64,000 bases of DNA from Candidatus Roizmanbacteria bacterium UBA1450 (GCA_002329205.1 DCTC01000002.1:62001-126000), one strand, 5' to 3'; counted from the first letter of the stretch, positions 52,976 to 62,299 are shown. Program-made: numbers and translations. Notes: generated by a model from the sequence alone, not told the origin.

Positions 52976-54308
52976 TCTCTTCAAGTCTCGTAAGAAGTGT
53001 TTCACGTTCATTGGGAATTTTTTCATCATCTACTTCCTCAAAAATCTGATCCATTATCTCCCCTATACGAGGTCCTGGAGGGATTTTTAGTACTTTCATG
53101 ACATCATGTCCCGTGATCTTGAGATCATGGACGGTAAAAGGTATCTTTTGAACTTCTGTCAATCTTTTTTTAAATAATTCCGTCCGCCATGAAGTCTCTT
53201 TGGAACCGGAGCCTAAGCGATCTCCCGTTCGCAGGGCAAGTATATCATCAATATGTTCTACACCGATTTGACGGATAAACCTGCGGATAGCCTTGTCAGT
53301 TTGTTCTTCAGAAACGGTAAATTGATGATATCGAACCAAGAGAATAAGTTTCCTTTTTTGTTCTTTGGAAAGCTTGAACCTATCAGCAATGTCTGCAGCC
53401 ATTTTTTCACCAACTACTTCATGGTTATAAAACGTAATGACTCCGCTTTGATCATCTTTTCGGTACGTATCAGCTTTTCCGATATCATGAATAAGCGTAG
53501 CAAAACGTGTGATAACATCATCGGAGGGACAATATCTTAAGGATTCGACCAGATGCGTTCCGACATCATAGATGTGATGTCTTCCCGGACTTTTTTGTTC
53601 GACGCCGAAATTTTTTTCAACTTCTGGAAGGATACACTGCAGTATGCCTGTAGATCTCAGCAATACTATTCCCTCGGCCGGATGATCAGAAAGGAGTATT
53701 TTGAAAAATTCGTCCCGTATCCGTTCACCTGAAATTTTTGAAATGTTTGCAGCATTCGTTTGTATAGATTTCAGTGTCTGTTCTTCAATAGCAAAACCAA
53801 GCTGAGAAGCCTGTCGGACAGCGCGCATCAAACGGAGCGCATCTTCGGCAAAACGGATATCTGGATCTCCGACTGCTCGAATTATTTTTTGCTCGATATC
53901 ATTTTGCCCTTGATACGGATCTACCAGTTTGGTACCGTCATAGGCAATTGCATTTATCGTAAAATCTCGTCTAGCCAGATCGTCTTCGACTTGATCTGCC
54001 CACGTTACCTGGTCCGGATGTCGGACATTGGTGTAGCCTGATTCCTTGCGGAATGTTGTGACCTCAAAAATATGCTGATGTTCTCCGACAGGTATCGGTA
54101 TCCCGACAGTACCGAACGAATTATTATAAAAACTATGAGGGTAAAGTTTCATAATTTCTTCAGGCTTCGCATTGGTTGTAAAATCCCAATCCTTGACCGG
54201 GACATTCATCAAAAGACCCCGTACCGTTCCGCCTACAATATAAATTTGAAAATTATGATCCTGGAATTTTTGCAGGAAAGTTGAGACATAATCAGGAAGT
54301 TTTAGCAT
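52956..54308 (-). CDS. cca: CCA tRNA nucleotidyltransferase with HD domain
   Basis: 450 residues. Class II nucleotidyltransferase head: GGTVRGLL, VKDWDFTTNA (metal-binding DxD), RRDFTINAIAYD, EDALRLMRAVRQASQLGF and the ERIRDEFFKIL motif that selects nucleotides. The C-terminal half has an HD phosphohydrolase domain (HDIGKADT, with HxxxF and YHQ further on). It adds or repairs the 3' CCA of tRNAs. That function is needed here because six of nine tRNA genes in the window do not encode CCA. TATAAT 7 nt before the ATG. Confidence 0.94.
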   Translation of the reverse strand: MLKLPDYVSTFLQKFQDHNFQIYIVGGTVRGLLMNVPVKDWDFTTNAKPEEIMKLYPHSFYNNSFGTVGIPIPVGEHQHIFEVTTFRKESGYTNVRHPDQVTWADQVEDDLARRDFTINAIAYDGTKLVDPYQGQNDIEQKIIRAVGDPDIRFAEDALRLMRAVRQASQLGFAIEEQTLKSIQTNAANISKISGERIRDEFFKILLSDHPAEGIVLLRSTGILQCILPEVEKNFGVEQKSPGRHHIYDVGTHLVESLRYCPSDDVITRFATLIHDIGKADTYRKDDQSGVITFYNHEVVGEKMAADIADRFKLSKEQKRKLILLVRYHQFTVSEEQTDKAIRRFIRQIGVEHIDDILALRTGDRLGSGSKETSWRTELFKKRLTEVQKIPFTVHDLKITGHDVMKVLKIPPGPRIGEIMDQIFEEVDDEKIPNERETLLTRLEEIKNTDQ

Positions 54309-54326
54309 GGAATTTATTATACTTTA

Positions 54327-55211
54327 TTACTGTACCAAACTTTTCAGAATATCGATATTTTGTTTATCAGGGCCTTTTTGATCAAATCCCGGTGTTTCGA
54401 TAATGAATGGTAGATGTTTTGTCTTCGGATGATTGAGAAAATGTGCAAATACTTCTATCCCCACATGACCCTGACCGATATTCTCATGACGGTCCCGAAG
54501 CGAACCAAAGGGATCCAGGCTGTCATTCATATGTAGGACTTCAAGTTTCTCAAGTCCGATAAGTTTTTCAAATAAATCAAGAAACCGTTCAAAATTATCC
54601 GGCGTCGTCAGATCATAGCCTGCTGCATGGAGATGGCATGTGTCCAGACAAATCCGCAATCTGTCATTGTTAATATCTTCTACAATTTCACCCAGCTGCT
54701 CAATAGTTTGTCCAATCTTTCTGTTCCCAGCATTTTCCAGAATAAGGTAGCTTTCGCGAGGAGTTGAAGAGAGGATTGATCTTATATTTTGAAGAAGTAC
54801 TGGATAATTTTGTTCATCTCGGCACGCAAGAGTTTTGTCTTTATTTTTAAAAGAACCAGTATGCACAATACTTCCCTTTACTCCAAGTTCTACTCCCAAG
54901 TTCATTTCATGTATCAACGCTTGGACAGATTTTTGTCCGGTTGATCCGTTATCAGCAAGATTTACAAGATACAGTGCATGAAAATAGATCGGATCAATAT
55001 GTAGTTCCGTTCTGATTTTGTTGAATTGGGCTATATCGGCTGGTGCAATCCGTGCTTGTTGCCAGGTGCGGGGAGAACTGGAAAAGATTTGCAGACAGTT
55101 ACCGCCTTTGTCTGCAATGCTTTGCAGAGCTTTATAGTGACCTCCAGCACAGGATAAATGTGCACCAATCGATCGTTTGTTACTGATGCGATTTGATCTA
55201 TTGTTTTGCAT
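54327..55211 (-). CDS. nfo: Deoxyribonuclease IV (endonuclease IV)
   Basis: 294 residues. SIGAHLSCAGGHYKAL, the start of the TIM barrel, then IVHTGSFKNKD, LENAGNR, CLDTCHLHAAGYDL, LHMNDSLDPFGSLRDRHENIGQGHVG and FIIETPG supply the His, Glu and Asp ligands for the three zinc ions. It cuts 5' to abasic sites in base excision repair, complementing Fpg encoded elsewhere in the window. Confidence 0.96.
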   Translation of the reverse strand: MQNNRSNRISNKRSIGAHLSCAGGHYKALQSIADKGGNCLQIFSSSPRTWQQARIAPADIAQFNKIRTELHIDPIYFHALYLVNLADNGSTGQKSVQALIHEMNLGVELGVKGSIVHTGSFKNKDKTLACRDEQNYPVLLQNIRSILSSTPRESYLILENAGNRKIGQTIEQLGEIVEDINNDRLRICLDTCHLHAAGYDLTTPDNFERFLDLFEKLIGLEKLEVLHMNDSLDPFGSLRDRHENIGQGHVGIEVFAHFLNHPKTKHLPFIIETPGFDQKGPDKQNIDILKSLVQ

Positions 55212-55247
55212 TATAGTTTCTTTATAATTAACTCATATCAACCTCAT

Positions 55248-56279
55248 ATGCATACGCTGCTTACATTATTATATAAATATAAAATCATACTTGCCCTGTT
55301 CGGAGTACTTTGTATCGGGATATTGGTCGGGATGCTCACTATGCGTATAGCTTTTAAGGAGCAGGATAATATGCTTTCAGCTATTATACACAGTACATCA
55401 GAAGGGAGATACACCAATCCGATCCTTGACTGTGAGCTATTTCAGAATGATGAATATTCGTCATTTAAAAAATTGGAGTACAAGATCAACCAGGCCATAA
55501 AACAGCAAAAAGACAAAGGAAATGCAGAGTTAATCTCGGTATATTTCAGGGACATGAATACAGGAGCATGGGTAGGTATCAACGAAAAGCAGCCTTTTTC
55601 TCCGGCATCGTTATTAAAGGTTCCGATTATGATGGCATACTTTAAATTATCGGAAAAAGATCCATCAATTCTCACGAGGGAGCTTACTTTTATTCAGGAG
55701 AATTATGCTGATTTAGGTATTACTCAAAATATTCTGCCTACTCACTCGTTGCAAACGAATAATAAATATACTGTGAACGATTTGTTATCACGAATGATCA
55801 TCAATTCTGATAATTATGCGCAGTTTTTGCTGATGGACAATCTTAAAATATCGGAACTAGACTCAGTTTACCTGGATTTGGGAATCAATATCCCCGGAGT
55901 ACGGAATACGGAGGATTTCATGTCTGTCAAGGAATATGCATCATTTTTTCGGATTTTGTATAACTCCACCTATCTGACGAGGGAACGATCAGAAGAAGCA
56001 CTGAGTCTTTTGTCGCAAGTAGAATACAACAAAGCACTAAAAGCTGGAATACCTCCTACTATTGAGGTTGCCCACAAGTTCGGTGAGAGAAGTTACCCTC
56101 AAGAGGACGGTAGAGAAATTCGGCAATTGCACGACTGTGGCATAATTTATTATCCGGAAAAACCATACCTTTTATGTGTGATGACTCGAGGTGAGGATTT
56201 TGAAAGCCTCAGTATTACCATAAAAGACATCTCCCATGTCGTTTATCAGGAAGTAAGCTCCCGAAACTCTCCAAAGTAA
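55248..56279 (+). CDS. Membrane-anchored serine hydrolase, class A beta-lactamase-like fold
   Basis: 343 residues: an N-terminal helix (about 12-32) and then a penicillin-recognising domain with SPASLLKV (S121-x-x-K124), INSDN (S187-D-N189) and HKFGE (K277-F-G279 in place of KTG). The glutamate motif ExxxN of class A beta-lactamases is not evident, so it is more likely a peptidoglycan transpeptidase or carboxypeptidase relative, or an inactive sensor, than an antibiotic-resistance enzyme. ATG at 55248; an upstream ATG at 55206 overlaps nfo. Confidence 0.8.
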   Translation: MHTLLTLLYKYKIILALFGVLCIGILVGMLTMRIAFKEQDNMLSAIIHSTSEGRYTNPILDCELFQNDEYSSFKKLEYKINQAIKQQKDKGNAELISVYFRDMNTGAWVGINEKQPFSPASLLKVPIMMAYFKLSEKDPSILTRELTFIQENYADLGITQNILPTHSLQTNNKYTVNDLLSRMIINSDNYAQFLLMDNLKISELDSVYLDLGINIPGVRNTEDFMSVKEYASFFRILYNSTYLTRERSEEALSLLSQVEYNKALKAGIPPTIEVAHKFGERSYPQEDGREIRQLHDCGIIYYPEKPYLLCVMTRGEDFESLSITIKDISHVVYQEVSSRNSPK

Positions 56280-56285
56280 ATCTAC

Positions 56286-56314
56286 TTGACATGTTTTAGC
56301 AGAGTTGATATATT
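56286..56314 (+). promoter_or_regulatory. Promoter of the hrcA-grpE-dnaK operon
   Basis: TTGACA at 56286-56291 and TATATT at 56309-56314 with a 17-nt spacer. The mRNA would have a leader of about 115 nt. Confidence 0.7.
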
Positions 56315-56322
56315 AATGCTAA
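56296..56322. promoter_or_regulatory. CIRCE-like HrcA operator
   Basis: TTAGCAGAG, nine bases, TAATGCTAA. The arm ends TTAGCA/TGCTAA are a perfect inverted repeat and the 27-bp length equals CIRCE (TTAGCACTC-N9-GAGTGCTAA), but the inner three bases of each arm differ. It covers the -10 box, the right place for repression by HrcA, encoded just downstream. Confidence 0.72.
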
Positions 56323-56437
56323 TGAAGAGAATTTTGTGCAGAACGGACATATAGTTATGATCTGTCATAACTACAAAAAAAGCATTTATTGCTGCAATAT
56401 AGCAAAATTCTCGTTCAATCGCTAGTTTTTCCCATAT

Positions 56438-57178
56438 ATGGATGAATTGACACAGCGGCAGATTGACATATTGACTGCCATCATAAAGGAACACACAGAG
56501 ACAGGCCAAGCTGTCGGATCAGAGATCATTGAAAAAAAATATAAGCTTGGAGTTTCACCTGCAACGATACGCAACGAAATGGTGGCTTTGGAGAAGAAAG
56601 GGTACCTGCAAAAAACTCATTTTTCATCGGGCCGTATGTCTTCCCCAAAGGGATACCGGTTTTATATCAACAATGTCATGAGGGAAAAAGAATTGTCCAC
56701 AGTTGATGAAGTAGCCTATAAACACAGTATCTGGGATGAACGGCAAAAAAAACATCGGGTTCTTTCACAGGCAGCACGCGTTCTGGCTCAGCGAACTGGT
56801 CTTCTTTCTCTTGTCGTGACCAATACAGGAGATCTCTATTATGCAGGGATGGGTAGGATTCTGGAACAGGATGAGTTTTTAAATATTGATGTCTCCAGGA
56901 CGCTTTTTAACAGATTGGATGAAATTAATTTCTGGGAAGAAATACTACGGCAGACACTTGTTGTGGATCAGGATTTACTGTTTATTCTCGGTCCCGAAGA
57001 TTTCCGTGATCCCGTGTTTGATGCGTGTGCAAGTATTTTTGGTGATTTTGAAACACCTTCCACACGCGGAATTATCGGTATCGTTGGGCCGAAACATATT
57101 CATTATGAGACAATAGTTCCGCAAATTAGATTTTTTTCTCATCTTATAGAGGAAATTATCAAGGAATACGCCGAATAA
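56438..57178 (+). CDS. hrcA: Heat-inducible repressor HrcA (short form)
   Basis: 246 residues against about 340 in Bacillus. Winged-helix start LTQRQIDILTAIIKEHTETGQAVGSEIIEKKYKLGVSPATIRNEMVALEKKGYL is the HrcA/archaeal-type DNA-binding domain, with GRMSSPKGYRFYINNVM after it. The GAF-like regulatory part is present (LLSLVVTNTGDLYYAGMGRIL) but shortened, and the C-terminal dimer segment is reduced. It should repress this operon by binding the operator at 56296 and be tuned by GroEL. Confidence 0.85.
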   Translation: MDELTQRQIDILTAIIKEHTETGQAVGSEIIEKKYKLGVSPATIRNEMVALEKKGYLQKTHFSSGRMSSPKGYRFYINNVMREKELSTVDEVAYKHSIWDERQKKHRVLSQAARVLAQRTGLLSLVVTNTGDLYYAGMGRILEQDEFLNIDVSRTLFNRLDEINFWEEILRQTLVVDQDLLFILGPEDFRDPVFDACASIFGDFETPSTRGIIGIVGPKHIHYETIVPQIRFFSHLIEEIIKEYAE

Positions 57179-57204
57179 ATTACATCATTACTTTATTGAG
57201 ACTT

Positions 57205-57699
57205 ATGGCAAAAAAACCTAAAGCAGACGTTCATGAAGAAGTTGAAGAGAATGTCGTTGAAACCGAAGAACAGACGTCTCAGATAGAAGAGGCAAAACAA
57301 AAAGTGGAGGAATATAAAAATTTATATCTCCGAGCACTCGCAGACTATAAGAATTTAGAGCACCGAATCAATCAGGAAAGACAAAAAATGAGAAGTTCTC
57401 TTAAAAAAGAGATGGTATATTCCCTGTTGCCTGTTTTGGATAATCTGGATCAGGCTGAGGTTTTTAATCAAGATCCCGGTCTAAAAATGATAAGTGCATC
57501 ATTTCGAAAATCTCTTGAAGAGATGGGTGTAACTGAAGTTGAGCTGTTGGGATCTGAATTCAATCCTGAATATGCTGAAGCAGTCGAAGTTGTTGAAGGC
57601 AAAGAAGACAATATTATTATTGACATTATTCAGAAAGCGTATAAGCTTGACGGGCAAGTCATAAGGCCGGGCAAGGTTCGTGTGAGTAAGAAGTCCTAA
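57205..57699 (+). CDS. grpE: Nucleotide exchange factor GrpE
   Basis: 164 residues. Acidic, coiled-coil N-terminus (VEEYKNLYLRALADYKNLEHRINQERQKM is the conserved long helix), then LLPVLDNLDQAE and the beta-wing EFNPEYAEAVEVVEG ... GKVRVSKK. It frees ADP from DnaK. ATG at 57205 is preferred to an upstream TTG. Confidence 0.95.
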   Translation: MAKKPKADVHEEVEENVVETEEQTSQIEEAKQKVEEYKNLYLRALADYKNLEHRINQERQKMRSSLKKEMVYSLLPVLDNLDQAEVFNQDPGLKMISASFRKSLEEMGVTEVELLGSEFNPEYAEAVEVVEGKEDNIIIDIIQKAYKLDGQVIRPGKVRVSKKS

Positions 57700-57731
57700 T
57701 GTATTGACATTATTAATTAACGATTATTTCT

Positions 57732-59633
57732 ATGGCAAAAACAATTGGTATCGATCTTGGTACAACAAACTCTGCCGTTGCCGTAATGGAGGCGGGTAAA
57801 CCGAAAATTATTTATTCACAGGAAGGTCGGAATGTTATTCCTTCTGTTGTTGATCCGACAAAAAGAATTGTCGGAGATGTCGCCAAAAGACAATTAGTAT
57901 TAAATCCACACCGTACGATTTATTCAATTAAAAGATTGATGGGAAGACGTATAGGTGATAAGGCTGTCAAAAAAGAACAGGAATTTCTCCCGTATAAAAT
58001 TGTCGAAGGAGCTGAAGACCGCGTTGCCGTCGAAGTTGAAGGCAAGAAATATACACCGGAAGAAATATCAGCAATGATACTTAAGAAGATCAAGGAAGAT
58101 GCAGAATCATATCTGGGTGAAAAAGTAGAAAAGGCTGTTATTACAGTCCCTGCCTATTTTGACGATGCTCAACGTCAAGCTACCAAGCAAGCAGGACAGA
58201 TTGCCGGATTGGAAGTTGAGCGAATTCTCAATGAACCGACAGCAGCAGCATTAGCATATGGACTTGATAAGTCTCATGCTCATACGATTGCAGTATATGA
58301 TTTGGGAGGCGGTACCTTCGATATTACGATTCTCGAACTCGGAGAAGGTGTTTTCGAAGTTAAAGCCACGAATGGTGACACGCATCTTGGTGGTGACGAC
58401 TTTGATCAGGCACTTATCAATTACATTGCTGACGAGTTCAAAAAAGATCATAATGTGGATTTAAGAAAAGATACACAAGCGTTACAGCGACTCAAGGAAG
58501 CTGCAGAAAAGGCAAAAATCGAATTATCATCTTCGCAGGAAGCAGAGATCAATCTTCCGTACATTACTGTCCAAGACAATCAACCGCTTCATCTTGTCCA
58601 AAAAATAACACGGGCAAAGTTTGAATCCCTGGTCGACGAATTAATACAACGTAGTTTTGGACCCGTTCGTGATGCATTGAAAGATGCGAACACGGAAGCA
58701 AAAGATATTAACGAAGTCATAATGGTGGGCGGAATGACGAGAATGCCGAAGATTGTTGAAGAAGTAAAGAAATTCTTCGGTAAGGATCCGAATCGCTCGG
58801 TCAATCCGGACGAGGTCGTCGCAATCGGTGCCGCAATCCAGGCAGGAATATTGACCGGAGAAGCCAAAGATGTCGTCTTGCTGGATGTTACGCCGTTGAC
58901 CCTCGGTGTTGAAACGTTGGGGGGAGTGATGACACCTCTTATTGAGAGAAATACTACTGTCCCGACATCAAAGTCAGAAGTTTTCTCGACAGCGCAGGAT
59001 AATCAGACTCAAACACAGATTCATGTGCTTCAGGGCGAACGTCCCATGGCACGTGATAATAAATCATTGGGTACATTTACCTTGGACGGGATTCCTCCCG
59101 CACCGCGCGGTGTCCCTCAGATTGAAGTAACCTTCGATCTTGACGCAAATGGTCTTCTTACGGTAACAGCCAAGGATAAAGCTACTGGAAAGTCCCAAAG
59201 CATCACCATAAAAGGCGGTACCGGTCTTTCTGAGGAAGAGATTGAGAAAATGAAACAAGCTGCAGAGGAACACGCAGAGGAAGATAAGAAATTAAAAGAA
59301 CGAATCGAGGCAAAAAACAAAGCAGAACATCTGATTTATACTGCTGAAAAAGCACTAAATGATGCTGGCGATAAAGTTCCTGCCGATGTCAAAGCTGATG
59401 TCGAGGCTAAGACGAAAGACTTAAAAGACCTTATCGAAAAGGAAGATACAGCCGCAGAAGAAATTGACAAGAAAGCAGATGATCTCTCTACGGCTCTTCA
59501 GAAAATTGGTCAGTCTGCCTATCAAGATCAAACACCATCAGCCGGAACCTCTGCTGACAAGACCGAAGAATCAAAAAAAGAAAACGGTGAAGAGAAAAAA
59601 GGAGATGTTGAAGAGGGAGAAGTGGTAGAATAA
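57732..59633 (+). CDS. dnaK: Chaperone DnaK (Hsp70)
   Basis: 633 residues. IGIDLGTTNSAVAVMEAG, VITVPAYFDDAQRQATKQAG, YDLGGGTFDITILE, and VGGMTRMPKI form the actin-type ATPase; DVTPLTLGVETLGGVMTPLIERNTTVP starts the substrate domain. The tail is a disordered acidic stretch (EESKKENGEEKKG). It binds unfolded segments with DnaJ and GrpE. Confidence 0.98.
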   Translation: MAKTIGIDLGTTNSAVAVMEAGKPKIIYSQEGRNVIPSVVDPTKRIVGDVAKRQLVLNPHRTIYSIKRLMGRRIGDKAVKKEQEFLPYKIVEGAEDRVAVEVEGKKYTPEEISAMILKKIKEDAESYLGEKVEKAVITVPAYFDDAQRQATKQAGQIAGLEVERILNEPTAAALAYGLDKSHAHTIAVYDLGGGTFDITILELGEGVFEVKATNGDTHLGGDDFDQALINYIADEFKKDHNVDLRKDTQALQRLKEAAEKAKIELSSSQEAEINLPYITVQDNQPLHLVQKITRAKFESLVDELIQRSFGPVRDALKDANTEAKDINEVIMVGGMTRMPKIVEEVKKFFGKDPNRSVNPDEVVAIGAAIQAGILTGEAKDVVLLDVTPLTLGVETLGGVMTPLIERNTTVPTSKSEVFSTAQDNQTQTQIHVLQGERPMARDNKSLGTFTLDGIPPAPRGVPQIEVTFDLDANGLLTVTAKDKATGKSQSITIKGGTGLSEEEIEKMKQAAEEHAEEDKKLKERIEAKNKAEHLIYTAEKALNDAGDKVPADVKADVEAKTKDLKDLIEKEDTAAEEIDKKADDLSTALQKIGQSAYQDQTPSAGTSADKTEESKKENGEEKKGDVEEGEVVE

Positions 59634-59654
59634 GTCAAAAGAAATTGATAATTT

Positions 59655-59680
59655 GAGGGGCGTTGGAATATACGCCCCTC
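59655..59680 (+). terminator. Hairpin between dnaK and dnaJ
   Basis: GAGGGGCG pairs with CGCCCCTC (8 bp, GC-rich) around a ten-base loop and is followed by ATTTATTTG, a weak U tract. It could end part of the dnaK transcripts and so lower dnaJ, or protect the dnaK mRNA 3' end. Confidence 0.55.
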
Positions 59681-59699
59681 ATTTATTTGCATCTAGCTT

Positions 59700-60545
59700 A
59701 TGAAAGATTATTATGAACTATTAGGCGTTGCACGAAACGCTACTCAGAAAGAAATCAAATCGGCATATAGAAAGCTTGCTCTAAAATGGCACCCTGATAG
59801 AAATAAATCACCTGATGCCGAGCAGAAATTCAAGGAAATTAATCAGGCTTATGACGTACTTTCTGATGAAAAAAAACGACAAATGTACGATCAAATGGGT
59901 CATAGTGCCTATACATCGGGAGGTGCTCGAGCAGGAGGTGCTACCCAAGGAGGTCAGGGTCCCTTTGGAGGACAGTATTATTACACCAATATGGGCGGAC
60001 AGGGTTTCGATTTCGGCGGAATGGATCCGTTTGATATATTTGAACAGTTTTTCGGATTCCGTTCACCTTATGGTTCTCAACAGCCGCGCAGATCTGTCTA
60101 CCAGATGAACCTTACATTTGATGAAGCTGTCAAAGGAGTCACCAAAACAACGGTAATAAGCGGTAAAGAACATAAAATTAAAGTTCCGGCAGGTGTTGAT
60201 ACAGGATCACGTATACGATTTTCAGAGTTTGATGTTGTTGTTGATGTGCAACCTGATCCTCATTACAAACGTCAAGGACAAGATGTGGTTGTGGAGGAGA
60301 AAATAACATTTCCTCAAGCAGCTTTGGGTGATGTTGTGACCGTTAAAACTATTGATGATACTGTGAAACTTAAGATAAAACCAGGTACGCAGTCCGGAAC
60401 GATGGTTCGTCTGCGCGGGAAAGGGATCCCTTACCCCAATTCCAAACAGCGTGGAGATCATTATGTGGTGTATAAAATTCAAACGCCTACAAAACTTACT
60501 GGAAAAGCTAAAAAGCTGATTGAAGATCTCAAAAAAGAATTGTAA
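59700..60545 (+). CDS. DnaJ-type co-chaperone without zinc finger (CbpA-like)
   Basis: 281 residues. J domain with HPD (DYYELLGVARNATQKEIKSAYRKLALKWHPDRN), then a Gly/Phe-rich linker (about 75-120, GGARAGGATQGG...FGG) and the two C-terminal beta domains (YQMNLTFDEAVKGVTKTT, VRLRGKGIPYPNSKQRGDHYV). The four CxxCxGxG repeats of class I DnaJ are absent, so it is a class II type. It stimulates DnaK. The context makes it the operon's DnaJ partner. Confidence 0.9.
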   Translation: MKDYYELLGVARNATQKEIKSAYRKLALKWHPDRNKSPDAEQKFKEINQAYDVLSDEKKRQMYDQMGHSAYTSGGARAGGATQGGQGPFGGQYYYTNMGGQGFDFGGMDPFDIFEQFFGFRSPYGSQQPRRSVYQMNLTFDEAVKGVTKTTVISGKEHKIKVPAGVDTGSRIRFSEFDVVVDVQPDPHYKRQGQDVVVEEKITFPQAALGDVVTVKTIDDTVKLKIKPGTQSGTMVRLRGKGIPYPNSKQRGDHYVVYKIQTPTKLTGKAKKLIEDLKKEL

Positions 60546-60550
60546 TTTAT

Positions 60551-61552
60551 ATGAAGATACACTCACATATTCAACATCTGGGACGCTATAAAAAGTATCA
60601 GAACATGGTTGAATTGATTCATAAGTATCTTCAATCTAAAGGATATCTGCTTTTAGATTTGCCGGTAATGTCTCCTACACTTATACCAGAAAGCTATCTG
60701 GAAATATTTGAAACAGAGTTTCAGTACATGGACACAAAAGAAAAACTGTATTTAACTCCTTCACCTGAATTGTTTATAAAGCGTTTATTATCTGAGGGCG
60801 TCGGTGACTGTTATTATCTCGGAAAATCATTTCGCAACAGTGAGCCCCATTCGCCCAAACATATTCCTGAGTTTACCATGCTCGAGCTGTATAAGACCGG
60901 TGAGAATTATAAATATATGGCACGTGAAGTTCTTGCAATGCTATCTTATGTAAGCCGAGGACTAAACGGAACTAATACTCTTGTCTATCAGGGAAAGAGT
61001 ATCTCATTGGAAAATTGGGAAGAAATGACTGTTGCTCAAGCTTTCGAACGGTATGCTTCTGTCTCTGAAGATGAACTTTTTGACCAGCGAAGATTTGTCC
61101 GAAGGGCACAGGGGAAAGGCTATGCTGTTGAAGGATTCTCATACGAAGATCTCTGGTCGCAAATGTATTCACAGGAGATTGAGCCTCATCTCGGTGTAAA
61201 TGGTTATCCTACCCTGTTGTATGATTATCCAGTGATATTTGCGGCCCTCTCAACGCCAAATTTAGACGGAAAAACGGCACAACGTTTTGAGTTCTATATA
61301 GAAGGAATAGAACTCGGCAATTGTTATTCTGAGTTAACGGATGCGACGATGCAGGAGAAGCGCCTTGTGGATGAATATCAAGAACGCAAAAAGTCTGGTA
61401 AAATAGAGCATCCCGCCGATGACGGCTTTGTCGATGCCCTGAAAAAGGGTTTGCCTGACAGTACCGGAATCGCAATCGGTGTAGAACGGCTGGGTATGAT
61501 TATGACAGATGCTTCACAAATTGAAGATCTGAAATTGATAACTATACAGTAG
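60551..61552 (+). CDS. epmA: EF-P lysyltransferase (EpmA/GenX, lysyl-tRNA synthetase-like)
   Basis: 333 residues, the size of EpmA and far shorter than LysRS; no anticodon-binding domain. Class II motifs: VMSPTLIPESYLEIFETEFQY, then YLGKSFRNSEPHSPKHIPEFTMLELYKT (motif 2) and GIAIGVERLGMIM (motif 3). EpmA joins beta-lysine (made by EpmB) to EF-P. The next gene is efp, which fits. It starts 5 bp after dnaJ. Since EpmB is not next to it, its substrate may be alpha-lysine. Confidence 0.87.
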   Translation: MKIHSHIQHLGRYKKYQNMVELIHKYLQSKGYLLLDLPVMSPTLIPESYLEIFETEFQYMDTKEKLYLTPSPELFIKRLLSEGVGDCYYLGKSFRNSEPHSPKHIPEFTMLELYKTGENYKYMAREVLAMLSYVSRGLNGTNTLVYQGKSISLENWEEMTVAQAFERYASVSEDELFDQRRFVRRAQGKGYAVEGFSYEDLWSQMYSQEIEPHLGVNGYPTLLYDYPVIFAALSTPNLDGKTAQRFEFYIEGIELGNCYSELTDATMQEKRLVDEYQERKKSGKIEHPADDGFVDALKKGLPDSTGIAIGVERLGMIMTDASQIEDLKLITIQ

Positions 61553-61618
61553 TGATTATATTGTTGAATTGTGTATTGATCAGTGTAACAATTTAATCAT
61601 TTAACAATTTTATTTCTT

Positions 61619-62188
61619 ATGGCAGTACAGGCAGGTAATTTAAAAAAAGGCGAATTTATTAACTACCAAGGTGATATCTGGCAGGTTCAAAAAACCGAAT
61701 TTTATTCTCCGGGTAAAGGTTCGGCTCTTATGCGTACGAAAATAAAAAATGTTACCTCAGGAAAAACAATTGACTATACCTTCAAATCAAATGAGTATGT
61801 GGATACAGTGGAGGTAAACAGTATAGAGATGCAATACCTCTATAAAGATGCGGAAAATGCCATTTTTATGGATCAGCAGTCATTCAACCAGTATGAAGTA
61901 CCGCTGGAGATGGTCGGAGATATCATTCAGTTTTTTAAAGAAGGCGAAACAATGTATGTGTATGTCCATGACGAAAAACCTCTCAGTATCAGACCTCCTG
62001 CAAGTGTTACACTAAAAATCACGCAGACCGATGATGCTGCCCGCGGTGATACGGTCGGTAACGCTAAAAAAGAGGCCGAAGTCGAAACAGGTGCCAAAGT
62101 GATGGTGCCTTTGTTTATAAAACAGGGAGAAATAATTACCATCAATCCGGAAACCGGAGAATACACAGGAAGAGCAACACAGGGCTGA
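61619..62188 (+). CDS. efp: Translation elongation factor P
   Basis: 189 residues, three beta-barrel domains. The tip loop is EFYSPGKGSALMRTK, with K33 in PGKGSA at the site that EpmA modifies. The end PETGEYTGRATQG is the usual C-terminus. EF-P relieves ribosomes stalled at proline runs; several proteins here are Pro-rich, such as the sortase linker. It lies 66 bp after epmA. Confidence 0.96.
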   Translation: MAVQAGNLKKGEFINYQGDIWQVQKTEFYSPGKGSALMRTKIKNVTSGKTIDYTFKSNEYVDTVEVNSIEMQYLYKDAENAIFMDQQSFNQYEVPLEMVGDIIQFFKEGETMYVYVHDEKPLSIRPPASVTLKITQTDDAARGDTVGNAKKEAEVETGAKVMVPLFIKQGEIITINPETGEYTGRATQG

Positions 62189-62299
62189 ATATAATTGATT
62201 TTTCTGATTCAATTCTGAGTACTTTATGTATCCAAATACAGATTGTGAAAGGTACCGGCGTTGTTAGTAGACAAATAATAAAATTGATATTGTTACTTC

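Noticed and set aside
55248..56279. Beta-lactamase resistance gene
   Set aside because: The class A Glu motif is missing and KTG is replaced by KFG; hydrolysis of beta-lactams is not supported.
60551..61552. Lysyl-tRNA synthetase
   Set aside because: No anticodon-binding domain, only 333 residues, and next to efp; EpmA fits better.
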